DNA of 64,000 nt from Acidimicrobiaceae bacterium (lineage in GTDB: Bacteria > Actinomycetota > Acidimicrobiia > Acidimicrobiales > Ilumatobacteraceae). Below the pieces are notes generated by a model that worked only from the letters and a program-made list of their open reading frames with translations, was not told where the DNA came from and did not search any database. Below are positions 1 to 8,836 of this stretch, piece by piece (position 1 is the stretch's first letter; every line of letters begins with the position of its first letter). A program made the position numbers and the translations under genes. The stretch covers positions 25,063 through 89,062 of the forward strand of contig JACJWF010000014.1 in the NCBI GenBank assembly GCA_020637295.1. The letters run 5' to 3'.

Positions 1-856
1 CCGGGTTGAGGACCAGCCGCACGGCGGCGATCCGCTCGCCGTCGATCTCGAACGCCATCACCATCGAGGGCCGGCCGCCCCGGCGGAACAGCAGCCCGGG
101 CTCGCCGTTGACCTGCTGCACCTCGACGGTGACACCCGGCGGGATCCGCCGCGTGACGTTGGCGAGGAAGCGGCTGACCCGCTCCGCGCCGACCACCGGC
201 CGGCGGGCGGCATGGACGTCGCGCCCGCCGTCGCTGACCAGCACCACATCGTCCAGCAGGATGCGGCGCAGTTCGTCCACCTGACCGAACGCGCACGCAG
301 CCATGAACCGCTGCACGAGATCGGTGGCCTCGGCCGCGCCGGGCGGGCCGGTGACCCTGCGCCGCTCGTCGCGCACCCGCTGACGGGCACGCGTCGCGAT
401 CTGCCGGCAGGCCTCCTCGCTGCGGTCCACTACTGCGGCGATGGCCGCGTAGGGCTCGCCGAACACGTCGCCGAGCAGGAACACGGCGCGCTCCACCGGC
501 GCCAGCCGTTCCAGCACCACCAGAAACCCGAGCGTCAGCGACTCCGCCCACTCCACGGTGTCGGCCGGGTCGGCAGCGGTCAGCAAGGGCTCCGGCAACC
601 ATGGCCCGACGTAGTGCTCGCGCTGGCGACGGGCGGACTTCAGCACATCCAGCGCGATGCGGGATGCCGCCGTGGTCAGCCACGCTGCGGGCCGGTCCAC
701 GGCGGCACGACCGGCGTCGCCCAGGCGGTGCCAGCGCAGCCAGGTCTCCTGCACCACGTCGTCGGCGTCCGCGGCCGAACCGAGCATCCGGTACGCCAGC
801 CCGTGCAGCCGGCCGCGCTCGGCCTCGAACACCTCGTCGTGGGTGGGCTGGTTCAT
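1..856 (-). CDS. ECF41-family RNA polymerase sigma factor with SnoaL-like C-terminal domain (3' end cut by window)
   Basis: Translated from an ATG at 856; the frame stays open to base 1, giving 285 residues, so only a short C-terminus is missing. Sigma region 2 (DADDVVQETWLRWHR) and region 4 (YAAIAAVVDRSEEACRQIA) are clear, followed by a SnoaL-like extension. WLPEP lies in the linker between sigma 2 and sigma 4, near residue 86. DGGRD sits in the extension, and the last visible residues are LNP, where the ECF41 motif NPDKL would begin. These three motifs define ECF41 (SigJ-type) factors, in which the extension controls activity instead of an anti-sigma factor. The start ATG overlaps the stop of the FAD oxidoreductase (ATGA), so the two are translationally coupled. 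ECF41 genes usually sit beside an oxidoreductase, epimerase or decarboxylase, as here. It probably regulates its own operon. Confidence 0.88.
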   Translation of the reverse strand, partial: MNQPTHDEVFEAERGRLHGLAYRMLGSAADADDVVQETWLRWHRLGDAGRAAVDRPAAWLTTAASRIALDVLKSARRQREHYVGPWLPEPLLTAADPADTVEWAESLTLGFLVVLERLAPVERAVFLLGDVFGEPYAAIAAVVDRSEEACRQIATRARQRVRDERRRVTGPPGAAEATDLVQRFMAACAFGQVDELRRILLDDVVLVSDGGRDVHAARRPVVGAERVSRFLANVTRRIPPGVTVEVQQVNGEPGLLFRRGGRPSMVMAFEIDGERIAAVRLVLNP

Positions 857-2112
857 CGGCCCACCAGCTTGCCAGCCGCCGCTGCGGCGAGCGCCCCGGT
901 CCCGGCGGCTTCGGCACTGGCGGCGGATGCGTCCAGCAGGTGCCCCTCCGCACCCACCCAGTCGCCGGCGAGGAACACCCCGTCCACCCCGCTGTCGGTG
1001 ACGGCCGGGCGGCCGGCGAGGCCACCGTGCTCGGCCACGGCCAACGCGCCGGCCACGGTCATGCGGTGCAGGTAGCGGGCGTCGACGATCATCGCCGGCG
1101 TGATGCCGGCCAGCAGGGCATGCTGCTCCAGCTGGGCGCGGGTGGCCGCCGGGTCGTGCTGCTCGCCGGGGCGGAGGTAGCGGGCGACGTGGACCACCGA
1201 CCCACCCTCGGGTGCCAGGCGGGCGAACGCCCCGTGATCGGAGAGGTACAGCGGCTCGTCGATGCCGAACAGCAGCGGCACCGGCGACGGGCCGGTGGTC
1301 GCCAGGTCGAGGCAGGCGGCCTCCACGGGCGGGCCGACCGTGAACGGCACCCGCCCGGTGAGCGTGGCTGCGGCGTCGGGTGTCGCCAGCGCGACCACGG
1401 CGGTGGAGGCGGCCAGTGTTCCCCCGCCGTCCAGCGAGACCACCACGTCCTCGCCGTCGCGGCCCACCGCCACGGCCGCCTCCGGGCGGATGTCCAGGCC
1501 GTCCGCCAGCGCGTCGACCAGCACCTGCCAGCCACCGTCGACGTAGAGGACGCCGGTCCGCATGGACAGCTGCAACTGGCCGACCACCATGTCCGCCGCG
1601 GCGATCTCCGGCGTACAGCTGTAGGTGCCGACGCGGGCCAGCATGCGCTGCAGCGCAGCCGCATCGTCGGGGAGTCGCAGCGCTTCCAGCCACTGGGCGA
1701 ACGTCTGCGACCCGAGGCCCGCCGGGTCGGCGTCCATCAGCCGGGCCCGCGACCGGGCCAACGCGACCTTGCCCTTGGCGTTGACCAGCCGGCTGCGGAC
1801 CAGGCTGGCCGCACCGACCGGCAGCGGCTCCACCCTGCCGCGCAACGAGCCGTGGAAGCCGCTCGAGGGCGAGGCACCGGCGAGGGGCGCACCGAAGCGG
1901 CGCAGCAGTCGCTCGGCGGCGGCACCGCGGTACAGGGCGTGCGGGCCGCGGTTCCAGTGGTGCCCGCCGCGGTCGTCGGTGCGGGCGCGGCCACCAGGGG
2001 GCTGGGGATCCACCACGGTGACCGTGCCGCCTCCGGCAGCCACCGTCCTGGCGGCGATGAGCCCGGCCAGGCCGGCACCCACCACGATCGTGTCCACTCG
2101 TCGTGTGTTCAT
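853..2112 (-). CDS. FAD-dependent oxidoreductase, amine-oxidase/phytoene-desaturase-like
   Basis: Predicted flavoprotein of 419 residues. An N-terminal Rossmann fold (VVGAGLAGLIAA, residues 8-19) is followed by the downstream GGRAR motif of the amine oxidase/protoporphyrinogen oxidase superfamily. The C-terminal FAD-contact segment reads GVFLAGDWVGAEG. The substrate cannot be told from sequence. Start: the frame is open further upstream (to 2196), but the ATG at 2112 sits just in front of the Rossmann strand and about where transcription from the ECF41-like promoter (2121-2147) should begin, so the mRNA may be leaderless; an ATG at 2118 is an alternative. The stop overlaps the start of the sigma factor gene. 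It is a plausible ECF41 target, the class of partner often found beside these sigma factors. Confidence 0.8.
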   Translation of the reverse strand: MNTRRVDTIVVGAGLAGLIAARTVAAGGGTVTVVDPQPPGGRARTDDRGGHHWNRGPHALYRGAAAERLLRRFGAPLAGASPSSGFHGSLRGRVEPLPVGAASLVRSRLVNAKGKVALARSRARLMDADPAGLGSQTFAQWLEALRLPDDAAALQRMLARVGTYSCTPEIAAADMVVGQLQLSMRTGVLYVDGGWQVLVDALADGLDIRPEAAVAVGRDGEDVVVSLDGGGTLAASTAVVALATPDAAATLTGRVPFTVGPPVEAACLDLATTGPSPVPLLFGIDEPLYLSDHGAFARLAPEGGSVVHVARYLRPGEQHDPAATRAQLEQHALLAGITPAMIVDARYLHRMTVAGALAVAEHGGLAGRPAVTDSGVDGVFLAGDWVGAEGHLLDASAASAEAAGTGALAAAAAGKLVGR

Positions 2113-2120
2113 GTCCATCC

Positions 2121-2147
2121 GACGACGGAGGACTGCCGGATGTGACA
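2121..2147 (-). promoter_or_regulatory. ECF41-type promoter
   Basis: On the minus strand TGTCACA (2147-2141) is followed by CGTC at 2127-2124 and again at 2124-2121, giving spacers of 13 and 16 nt. TGTCACA/CGTC is the described ECF41 promoter signature. With the 16-nt spacer, transcription would start within a few bases of the ATG at 2112. It implies autoregulation of the oxidoreductase-sigma operon. Confidence 0.7.
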
Positions 2148-2168
2148 GGTCGGCGCGGCGGCGCTGCG

Positions 2169-2687
2169 TCAGCCGCCCGTGTTGGTCGTCTCCCACGTCA
2201 CCTTGGCGCCTTGGTGCCCTGCAGCCACCACCGTGTACGTCGCCGCGCCGGCGGACACCACCAGCAGCACCGCCATCACGATCGCGCCGGCGCGAGACCG
2301 CACGAAGGTCCAGAACCCGCCCGACGACGCGTGGCCGTCCGCCGCCTGGGCGCGACGCCGGGCGAACCAGCGCACACCGACGACGGCGACGACGACGAGG
2401 AAGAACAGCAGGGACACGCCGCGGGCGGCGTCGCCCATCTCCGCATGGTCGGCGAGTGCAGCAGAGCGCTTCACGGAGTGCTCCAACTCTTCACCGCTGC
2501 CGGCCGCCAGCACGGCGCCGAGGGCGCCGACGCCGGACACCGCCACCAGCACCCACCCGAACCGATCCAGCCATTCGGCGCGGAGCGCGAACACCATCGC
2601 GATCAATGCCGCCAACGGCACCAGCACCACTGGAATGTGGACGAGGAGGGGGTGGGCCGGCAGCCCGAACAGGGTGGACAGTTCCAT
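2169..2687 (-). CDS. DUF2231-family membrane protein
   Basis: Integral membrane protein of 172 residues. The N-terminus carries the DUF2231 hallmark GLPAHPLLVHIPV (residues 8-20), followed by about four hydrophobic segments (roughly residues 15-36, 46-66, 92-110 and 132-152), basic patches RRRAQ between helices, and a short tail outside the last helix. Function in the family is unknown; relatives occur near haem or electron-transfer genes. The start at 2687 is chosen because the conserved domain begins there; the frame is open to 2750 without domain similarity. It ends 57 nt upstream of the start of the FAD oxidoreductase gene and lies on the same strand, but the ECF41 promoter lies between them, so it probably has its own promoter. 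Confidence 0.75.
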   Translation of the reverse strand: MELSTLFGLPAHPLLVHIPVVLVPLAALIAMVFALRAEWLDRFGWVLVAVSGVGALGAVLAAGSGEELEHSVKRSAALADHAEMGDAARGVSLLFFLVVVAVVGVRWFARRRAQAADGHASSGGFWTFVRSRAGAIVMAVLLVVSAGAATYTVVAAGHQGAKVTWETTNTGG

Positions 2688-2733
2688 GGCCCGGGACGGT
2701 ACGAGAGGACGGCGGCCGATCTGGTGAGAGTCA

Positions 2734-2747
2734 GGTGAGAACTCACC
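2734..2747. repeat. Perfect palindrome upstream of the DUF2231 gene
   Basis: GGTGAG-AA-CTCACC, 6-bp arms with a 2-bp centre, 47 bp upstream of the 2687 start and 40 bp beyond the 3' end of the aminotransferase gene. It could be an operator or a short hairpin; no T-run follows on either side. Confidence 0.4.
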
Positions 2748-2787
2748 CAAGGTTCGTCCAAGACCCGGCTTGCCTGATGGCGCCGGC

Positions 2788-4059
2788 TCAGCCCGGGAGT
2801 TCGGCAGCGACGTCGCGGTAGGCGGCAGCGAACCGTTCGCCGGCCTCGTCGATCTGTGCCTCGGTCATCTGGGTGTTCAGCACGATGAACCCGCGTGACG
2901 CGAAGTACAGGCCGTGGTTCATGCCGGCCAGATGCAAGAGGCGCATCGCGTCGGCGTCCTCGCGCACGATGTTGGCGGCGGGGGCCACCGGCGAGGCGTA
3001 CACGTTCAGCAGCGAGCCGATCCGCCGGCAGGCGAACGGCACGCCGGCTGCAGCGGCACCGTCGGCCAGGTGGCCCTCCAGTCGTTCCGCCAGCGACGCC
3101 ATCACAGCGATGTTGTCGCTGGTGAGGTGGCCATAGCTGACGATGCCTGCGGCGGTGGTGACCGGGTTGCCGTTGAACGTGCCGGAGTGGAAGATCTTCC
3201 CGCGGCCGGGGTCCAGCAGGCTCATCAGGTCGGCCCGGCCGCCGACGGCACCCACCGGGTAGCCGCCGCCGATGATCTTGCCCATCGTCGTGAGGTCCGG
3301 GGTGATGCCCAGGTTCACCTGGTGGCCGCCGGTGTTCATCCGCAGCGAGATCACCTCGTCGAGCACGAAGACGGCGCCGGCCCGGTGGGTGGCGTCGATG
3401 ACCCGCTGGAAGAACTCGGTGGGCGCGCTGACGAGGCCCGACGAGCCCATGAACCCCTCGAGGAACACCGCAGCGATCTCGTCGCCGTGCGCGGCCAGCA
3501 CCTGCTCGAACGCGTCGGCGTCACCCCACGGCGCGGTGATGGTGTGCGGCCAGTGCTTCTCGCCCTCGTTGCCGAAGAAGCCGGCCTCGAACACCTCGTG
3601 GCTGCCGTGGTAGCCGAAGCGGGCCATCAGCACCTTGTGGCGCCCGGTGTTCGTACGGGCCACGTGGAGGGCCAGCATGTTGGCCTCGCTGCCGGAGTTG
3701 CAGAACCGCACGAGGTCGATGGACGGCACCCGCCCGGCGATCAGTTCGGCCAACTCGATCTGGCTGTTGTTACGGGCGGGCCAGGCGGTGCCCGCACCGA
3801 TGACGGCCGCGACCGCATCGACGATCGGCCGGTAGGCGTGGCCGTGCAGCAGGCTGGTGAAGTTGTTCGACAAATCGAAGTACTCGTTGCCGTCGATGTC
3901 CACCAGGGTGGAGCCCTTCGCCGACGCCACCGTCAGCGGGTACGGGGTGTGGTAGCCGGCGGCGCGCGTCTCGCCGGCGGGCATCACCTTCTGGGCGCGC
4001 GGCCCCATCGTCGCGCTCTTCGGAGTGCGCTCCATGTACGTCGACTCGATCGATGCCAT
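2788..4059 (-). CDS. Class III PLP-dependent aminotransferase, glutamate-1-semialdehyde-aminomutase-like
   Basis: A 423-residue fold-type I enzyme. Typical elements are CNSGSEAN (phosphate-binding, around residue 120), RFGYHGSHE, the LDEV loop with the aspartate that contacts the pyridine nitrogen, and the Schiff-base lysine in TTMGKIIGGGYPVGA (around residue 260). This last motif is close to that of glutamate-1-semialdehyde 2,1-aminomutase (HemL), but the protein has an N-terminal extension and many secondary-metabolism or amino-acid aminotransferases share it. With no porphyrin genes nearby, an acyl amino-acid or beta-amino-acid transaminase role is as likely as HemL. ATG start; no obvious Shine-Dalgarno. 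Confidence 0.82.
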   Translation of the reverse strand: MASIESTYMERTPKSATMGPRAQKVMPAGETRAAGYHTPYPLTVASAKGSTLVDIDGNEYFDLSNNFTSLLHGHAYRPIVDAVAAVIGAGTAWPARNNSQIELAELIAGRVPSIDLVRFCNSGSEANMLALHVARTNTGRHKVLMARFGYHGSHEVFEAGFFGNEGEKHWPHTITAPWGDADAFEQVLAAHGDEIAAVFLEGFMGSSGLVSAPTEFFQRVIDATHRAGAVFVLDEVISLRMNTGGHQVNLGITPDLTTMGKIIGGGYPVGAVGGRADLMSLLDPGRGKIFHSGTFNGNPVTTAAGIVSYGHLTSDNIAVMASLAERLEGHLADGAAAAGVPFACRRIGSLLNVYASPVAPAANIVREDADAMRLLHLAGMNHGLYFASRGFIVLNTQMTEAQIDEAGERFAAAYRDVAAELPG

Positions 4060-4086
4060 GGCGCGGATGCTACGCCCGCTCGCTGC

Positions 4087-4464
4087 TCAGCGTTCGAGCG
4101 TGGAGTTCGACGGGTCGGCGGGGTCGTACGCCACCACCACCGAGGTGCCGGCGGGGTACCGTGCCGCCAGCCGCGAGGCGCTGGCCTCCCCCCGGGCAAT
4201 GCGCACGGTGCTGCCCTGGAACACCCGGTTGCCGACCTGGTAGGCGTACAGCACCAGCGGCGTCTCCAGCGCATCACCGGCCCGGCGGCCCACCTGCACG
4301 GTGCTGCTCAGCACGGTGCCCTTCGTGGTGGTCCACGTCGCAGGGGCGCGCACGCCTTCGCGCCGGTGCCGGCGTGTCCGCGCCGCAACGATGGCCACCG
4401 CTGCCGTCACAACGGCGACCACCGCCGCAGCCACCACCGAGGTGGTCGCGTCGAGTCCTGCCAT
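4087..4464 (-). CDS. DUF3592-family membrane-anchored protein
   Basis: Small protein of 125 residues. One N-terminal transmembrane helix (about residues 8-28, Ala/Val-rich) is followed by basic residues RTRRHRR and a soluble DUF3592 domain: WTTTKGTVLSS, then VLYAYQVGNRVFQGS, then YPAGTSVVVAYDPADPSNSTLE at the C-terminus. The YDPxDPSxSxLE ending is diagnostic of this family, whose function is unknown. It lies between the class III aminotransferase and the M20 peptidase, on the same strand, without overlap. Confidence 0.72.
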   Translation of the reverse strand: MAGLDATTSVVAAAVVAVVTAAVAIVAARTRRHRREGVRAPATWTTTKGTVLSSTVQVGRRAGDALETPLVLYAYQVGNRVFQGSTVRIARGEASASRLAARYPAGTSVVVAYDPADPSNSTLER

Positions 4465-4528
4465 GTACCCGTCCGTCCCGTTCGAAACGTTCCCCGGGCA
4501 CGTTAGTGCGCTCGGCGAGGGCCGAATT

Positions 4529-5872
4529 TCACGACAGCAGATCGCGGGTGACGTCCAGCCACAGGTCGGTGGTGAGGCGCAGGCTCTCCACGTCGATGCG
4601 CTCGTCGTGGCCGTGGAACCGGCGGCCGAAGTCGGCCGGGTCGATGTCCGGGCTGAACAGCCCGGCGCCGTACGACACGGCCCCCATCTCGCGGTAGATG
4701 CGCGAATCGGTGAAACCGACGACGAGTTGCGGCGTCGGGCGGGCGGTGGGGAACGGCTTGGCGATGCTGCGGGCCAGCGCGTCCCACAGGGCGGTGTCGG
4801 TGCGGCTGATCGACGCCTGGTCGTTCATCACCACCTCCACCTCCACCCGGTCGTAGAGGTCGCCGAGCGCGGCGCGCAGGTGGGCGTCCACGTCCGCAGC
4901 CGTCTCGCCGGGGAGGGTCCGCACGTCCACACCGATGTCCACCACGTCCGGGATGACGTTGGTCTTGAACGGCTGGCCGCCGGTGTGCAGCGAGTTGCAG
5001 GAGAACGTGGTGTGGGTGCAGGCGTGCAGGTGCGCGCCGGGGCCGGGCACGGGCAGGGCGTCGAGGAAGGCGTCGATCCGCTCGGTGTCCAGCAGGTCGC
5101 GCTGGGCGTCCTCCGGGATGCCGAGCGTCTCCACCCGCGTCCGCCACAGTTCGTGGAAGCGCGGCGCAGGGCGGTAGTCGCCGATCCGCTGCACGACGGC
5201 GGCCGCGGTCATCAGCGCGTTGTCCGCCTTGAATGGGGTGCTGCCGTGGCCGGGGGTGCCGTGCACGCGGAGCTTCCGCCAGGCCACGCCCTTCTCGCCG
5301 ACGTTGATGCCGACGTAGGGCTGCTCCTTCGGGCCGCTGTGGAGGCCGCCGTTCTCGGTGAGCACGTAGTCCGCCGCGATCGCGTCGCGGTGGTGGTCGG
5401 CCATCCAGCGCATGCCGTGCGCGCTGCCGCTCTCCTCGTCGGCCACGGCGAAGTAGATCAGGTCGCCCTTGGGGCGGAAGCCGGTGGTGGCCAGGTGCTT
5501 GAACGCGACGGCCATCGAGGCGGTGAGGTTCAGCATGTCCACCGCGCCGCGGCCCCACACCTCGCCGTCGACCAGTTCGCCGCCGAACGGGTCGCGGCTC
5601 CAGCCGGCTTCGTTGACGGGCACGACGTCGGTGTGGCCCATCAGGCACAGGGTGGGCGCGTTGGGGTCGGTGCCCTCGATGCGGGCCACCAGCGACTGGC
5701 GCTCCGGCGTCGGCCCGAAGGACTGGAGGTCCAGCCCCGTGCTGCCGAGGTACTGGCGGAGGATGTCCGCGTTGCGGGTCTCGAAGCCGCTCTCGGCCGT
5801 GCCGTCGTTGACGCAGCGGGTGCGGATGAGCGCCTGGAGCAGCTCCACGGTCTCTCCGGTGAGGCGGTCCAT
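4529..5872 (-). CDS. M20-family zinc metallohydrolase (peptidase/amidohydrolase)
   Basis: 447 residues with the full M20 metal site: GHTDVVP (His, then bridging Asp), GRGAVDM (bridging Asp), ADEESGS (catalytic and metal Glu pair), GHGSTP in the dimerisation region and FHGHDERID near the C-terminus (last metal His). Members cleave amino-acyl or acyl-amino-acid bonds (ArgE/DapE/carboxypeptidase G2/aminoacylase); the exact substrate is not readable. The start at 5872 follows the stop of the acyl-CoA ligase by one base (TGAcATG), showing translational coupling. Pairing with a CoA ligase suggests release of an amide-linked acid, which the ligase then activates; that is inference. Confidence 0.88.
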   Translation of the reverse strand: MDRLTGETVELLQALIRTRCVNDGTAESGFETRNADILRQYLGSTGLDLQSFGPTPERQSLVARIEGTDPNAPTLCLMGHTDVVPVNEAGWSRDPFGGELVDGEVWGRGAVDMLNLTASMAVAFKHLATTGFRPKGDLIYFAVADEESGSAHGMRWMADHHRDAIAADYVLTENGGLHSGPKEQPYVGINVGEKGVAWRKLRVHGTPGHGSTPFKADNALMTAAAVVQRIGDYRPAPRFHELWRTRVETLGIPEDAQRDLLDTERIDAFLDALPVPGPGAHLHACTHTTFSCNSLHTGGQPFKTNVIPDVVDIGVDVRTLPGETAADVDAHLRAALGDLYDRVEVEVVMNDQASISRTDTALWDALARSIAKPFPTARPTPQLVVGFTDSRIYREMGAVSYGAGLFSPDIDPADFGRRFHGHDERIDVESLRLTTDLWLDVTRDLLS

Positions 5873-5873
5873 G

Positions 5874-7343
5874 TCAGGCCCCCTGCCCCTGCGCAGCGGC
5901 GATGCGCTCGGCGCGCAGCGCGCTGCGGCGCACCTTGCCGGCGTCGTCGCGCAGTGGTTCGCTGACGAACTCGAACGTCCGCGGCAGCTTGTAGACCACC
6001 AGGCGCTCGCCGAGGAAGGTGCGCAGCTCGTCGAGGTCAATCTCCGCCGGGTCGGCTTCGAGGATGGCGTGGACCGTGTTGCCCTTGTCCTCGTCGGGCA
6101 GGCCGATGACGGCACAGGAGTGGATGCCGCCGTGCTCCTGCAGCGCGGCCTCCACCTCGGCCGGGTAGATGTTGGCGCCGCCGCTGAGGATCATGTCGGC
6201 AGCCCGGTCGCCGAGGTACAGGTAGCCGTCGGCGTCGAGGTAGCCGTGGTCGCCGAGGCTCTCCCACCCACCGGGCAGCGTCTTGGCCGTGGCGCCGCGG
6301 TACTCGTAGGTGGGGGTGTCGCGGGTGTCCGGCGGGCGCAACCACACCTCGCCCATCTCGCCGGCGGGCAGTTCGTTGCCGTCGTCGTCGGTGATCATCA
6401 CCGTGCCGGGCACGCTCTTGCCGACCGAGCCGCGGTGGGCCAGCCAGTCCACACCGTTGATGATGGTGGCGGTCTGGGCCTCCGTGCCGGCGTACAGCTC
6501 CCAGATGCGCTCGGCGCCCAGCCAGTCGATCCACACCTGCTTCAGCCACTCCGGGCAGGGCTCGGCGAGGTGCCAGACCACCTTCAGGCTGGACAGGTCG
6601 TAGCCGTCGCGCACGTGCTCGGGCAGGCGCCAGATGCGCTTCATCATCGTCGGCACGGTGTAGAGCACGGTGCCCTGGTACTGCTGGATCGCGGCCAGCG
6701 TGGCCTCGGCGTCGAACTTCGGCAGCACCACCACGTGGCTGCCGCCGAGCAGCGCCTGGCAGCTCCACACCGCCGGGCCGTTGTGGTAGAGCGGCCCGGG
6801 CATGACCAGGCAGCCGTTGCCGAGGAACATCGGGGTCTGGGCCTCGGTGTCGATGGTGGCGGGGTCGCCGGAGACGATCAGCTTCGGGCGGCCGGTGCTG
6901 CCACCGCTGGTGGGTGCCTTCCATGCCGGGGAGACTGCGTCCGGCAGGTGCGATGCATCGGCGGGCGGGGCGACGAAGCCGGTCGGGATGCACAGGCGGC
7001 CGGGCACGCTGCCCTCGGCCACACCGACGACGGCCTTCGGGTCGGCCAGCTCCATGATGGCGTCGAACTCCCGCGGCGGCAGGCGCCAGGAGATCGGCTG
7101 GGGGATGGCGCCGAGCCGCCAGATCGCGAGGTAGGCGACGAACCAGTCGATGCTGTTGGGCACCGCCACGGTGACCATGTCGCCCAGGCCCACGCCGTGG
7201 GCGGCGAAGTGCACGGCCAGGTCGTCGCCCCGGCGGACCAGCTCGGCGCGGCTGAGCGTCGTGTCGCCGATGGTCAGCGAGGGCGCATCCGGCTGCGCCT
7301 CGGCAAGTTCGTGGAGGCGGCGGCTGAAGGAGATGACGGCCAT
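5874..7343 (-). CDS. AMP-dependent acyl-CoA synthetase/ligase
   Basis: A 489-residue member of the ANL superfamily. It shows the P-loop TSGGSTGRPK (A3, around residue 148), LYAGTEAQT (A5), the SLGDHGYLDADGYLYLGDR segment with the ribose-binding Asp (A7/A8), and the C-terminal lysine region GKVRR. It should adenylate a carboxylic acid and transfer it to CoA. The length is slightly short for FadD, and the acid specificity is unknown; sterol- or bile-acid-type and aromatic acids are all possible. It is the first gene of an operon with the M20 hydrolase and is divergent from fumarase, with 97 bp between them. Confidence 0.85.
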   Translation of the reverse strand: MAVISFSRRLHELAEAQPDAPSLTIGDTTLSRAELVRRGDDLAVHFAAHGVGLGDMVTVAVPNSIDWFVAYLAIWRLGAIPQPISWRLPPREFDAIMELADPKAVVGVAEGSVPGRLCIPTGFVAPPADASHLPDAVSPAWKAPTSGGSTGRPKLIVSGDPATIDTEAQTPMFLGNGCLVMPGPLYHNGPAVWSCQALLGGSHVVVLPKFDAEATLAAIQQYQGTVLYTVPTMMKRIWRLPEHVRDGYDLSSLKVVWHLAEPCPEWLKQVWIDWLGAERIWELYAGTEAQTATIINGVDWLAHRGSVGKSVPGTVMITDDDGNELPAGEMGEVWLRPPDTRDTPTYEYRGATAKTLPGGWESLGDHGYLDADGYLYLGDRAADMILSGGANIYPAEVEAALQEHGGIHSCAVIGLPDEDKGNTVHAILEADPAEIDLDELRTFLGERLVVYKLPRTFEFVSEPLRDDAGKVRRSALRAERIAAAQGQGA

Positions 7344-7440
7344 GGGCGCACCCTATTCGGCGCCCCTACGAGCGTTCGCGTCGAGCGACGTGCGCTGGAT
7401 TGGTGGTTGCCAGCGGCGGCGGCCGGGTGGAGGGTGGGGC

Positions 7441-8805
7441 ATGAACCCGCACACACCACCGCCGCAGGAGGTGTTCGGCAAGAACACCCGCCTCGCCCTC
7501 GACAACTTCGACGTCACCACGGAGCCGATGCCTGCGGCCCTGCTTCGCGCTCTCCTGTCCGTCAAACGCTGCGCTGCCCCGGCCAACGCTGCTCGCGCCG
7601 ATGCCACCCATGTCTCGCCGGAGATCGCTGCAGCGATCGTGGCGGTGTGCGAGGACCTGGAGAAGGACCTGCCACTGGCCCTGTTCCCCGTGTCCGTGTT
7701 CCAGACGGGCTCGGGGACGTCGACGAACATGAACGTCAACGAGGTCGTGGCCGCGCTGGCGACGCGACTGGCCGGGATGGAGGTCCATCCCAACGACCAT
7801 GTCAACGCGTCCCAGTCGACGAACGACGTGTTCCCCTCGGCGTTGCGCATCGCCGCGCTCACTCTGCTGGACGGCGAGTTGGTGCCGTCGCTGCAGCGGC
7901 TCGCGTCCGTGCTGCGCGAGCGATCGGTCGCATTCGCTGACGTCGTGAAGGCCGGACGGACCCACCACATGGACGCCACGCCGATCACGCTGGGGCAGGA
8001 GTTCGGGGGCTACGCCGCACAGGTGGAGGAGGCGGTGGAGCGGCTGCAGTCCTGCCGGGAGCGGGTGGGCCGGCTTCCCCTCGGTGGCACAGCCGTGGGC
8101 ACGGGCGTCAACGCGCCGGCAGGGTTCGGTGCGGACACCATCGCCGCGCTCGCCGCGGGCACCGGCCTGCCGTTGCGCGAGGCGCCCGACCACTTCGCCG
8201 TGCAGGCCGGGCAGGACTCGATCGTCGAGTTGTCCGGGCATGTGCGCACTGCCGCCGTCGCGCTCTTCAAGATCGCCGGCGACATCCGCCTGCTGGCCAG
8301 CGGTCCGCGCACCGGCATTGCCGAACTGCGGCTGCCCGAACTGCAGCCGGGGTCGTCCATCATGCCGGGCAAGGTGAACCCGGTGCTGTGCGAGGTGGTC
8401 ACCCAGGTCGCGGTCCAGGTGATGGGCAACGACACCGCCGTGGCGCTCGCCGGTTCGCAGGGCCAGTTCGAGCTGAACGCGTACCTGCCGCTGCTCGCGC
8501 GCAACCTCCTGGAGAGCATCACCCTGCTGGGGCGGGCGGCCCGCTCGTTCGCCGACCGCTGTGTGGCGTCCATCGAGGCCGACGAGGAGCGCTGCCGGGC
8601 CTACGCCGAGTCGACGCCCGCCCTGGCCACGGCCTTGAACACGGCGATCGGCTACGACGCGGCCACGTCCATCGTCCGTGAAGCGCAGGCCACGGGCCGG
8701 CGGATCATCGATGTGGCCCGGGCTCGCGGCGTGCTCAACGAGGAGCAGTTGGCCCGTGTGCTGGACCCGCTGGCCATGGCCCACGCACGGCCCGCGGACG
8801 GGTGA
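7441..8805 (+). CDS. fumC: Class II fumarate hydratase
   Basis: A 454-residue member of the fumarase/aspartase superfamily that should hydrate fumarate to L-malate in the TCA cycle. Visible signatures are TGSGTSTNMNVNEV, NASQSTNDVFPSA, THHMDATPITLGQE and the catalytic serine loop GSSIMPGKVNPV. THHMDATP is close to the fumarase THLQDATP and unlike aspartase. ATG at 7441 has a good GGAGGG ribosome-binding site 8-13 bases upstream; the longer reading from 7150 runs antisense through the ligase gene. Length and motifs are complete. Argininosuccinate lyase-like or aspartase activity cannot be fully excluded. Confidence 0.9.
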   Translation: MNPHTPPPQEVFGKNTRLALDNFDVTTEPMPAALLRALLSVKRCAAPANAARADATHVSPEIAAAIVAVCEDLEKDLPLALFPVSVFQTGSGTSTNMNVNEVVAALATRLAGMEVHPNDHVNASQSTNDVFPSALRIAALTLLDGELVPSLQRLASVLRERSVAFADVVKAGRTHHMDATPITLGQEFGGYAAQVEEAVERLQSCRERVGRLPLGGTAVGTGVNAPAGFGADTIAALAAGTGLPLREAPDHFAVQAGQDSIVELSGHVRTAAVALFKIAGDIRLLASGPRTGIAELRLPELQPGSSIMPGKVNPVLCEVVTQVAVQVMGNDTAVALAGSQGQFELNAYLPLLARNLLESITLLGRAARSFADRCVASIEADEERCRAYAESTPALATALNTAIGYDAATSIVREAQATGRRIIDVARARGVLNEEQLARVLDPLAMAHARPADG

Positions 8806-8836
8806 CGGTGGGCGGGCCGCACCGTAGGCTGCGGCG

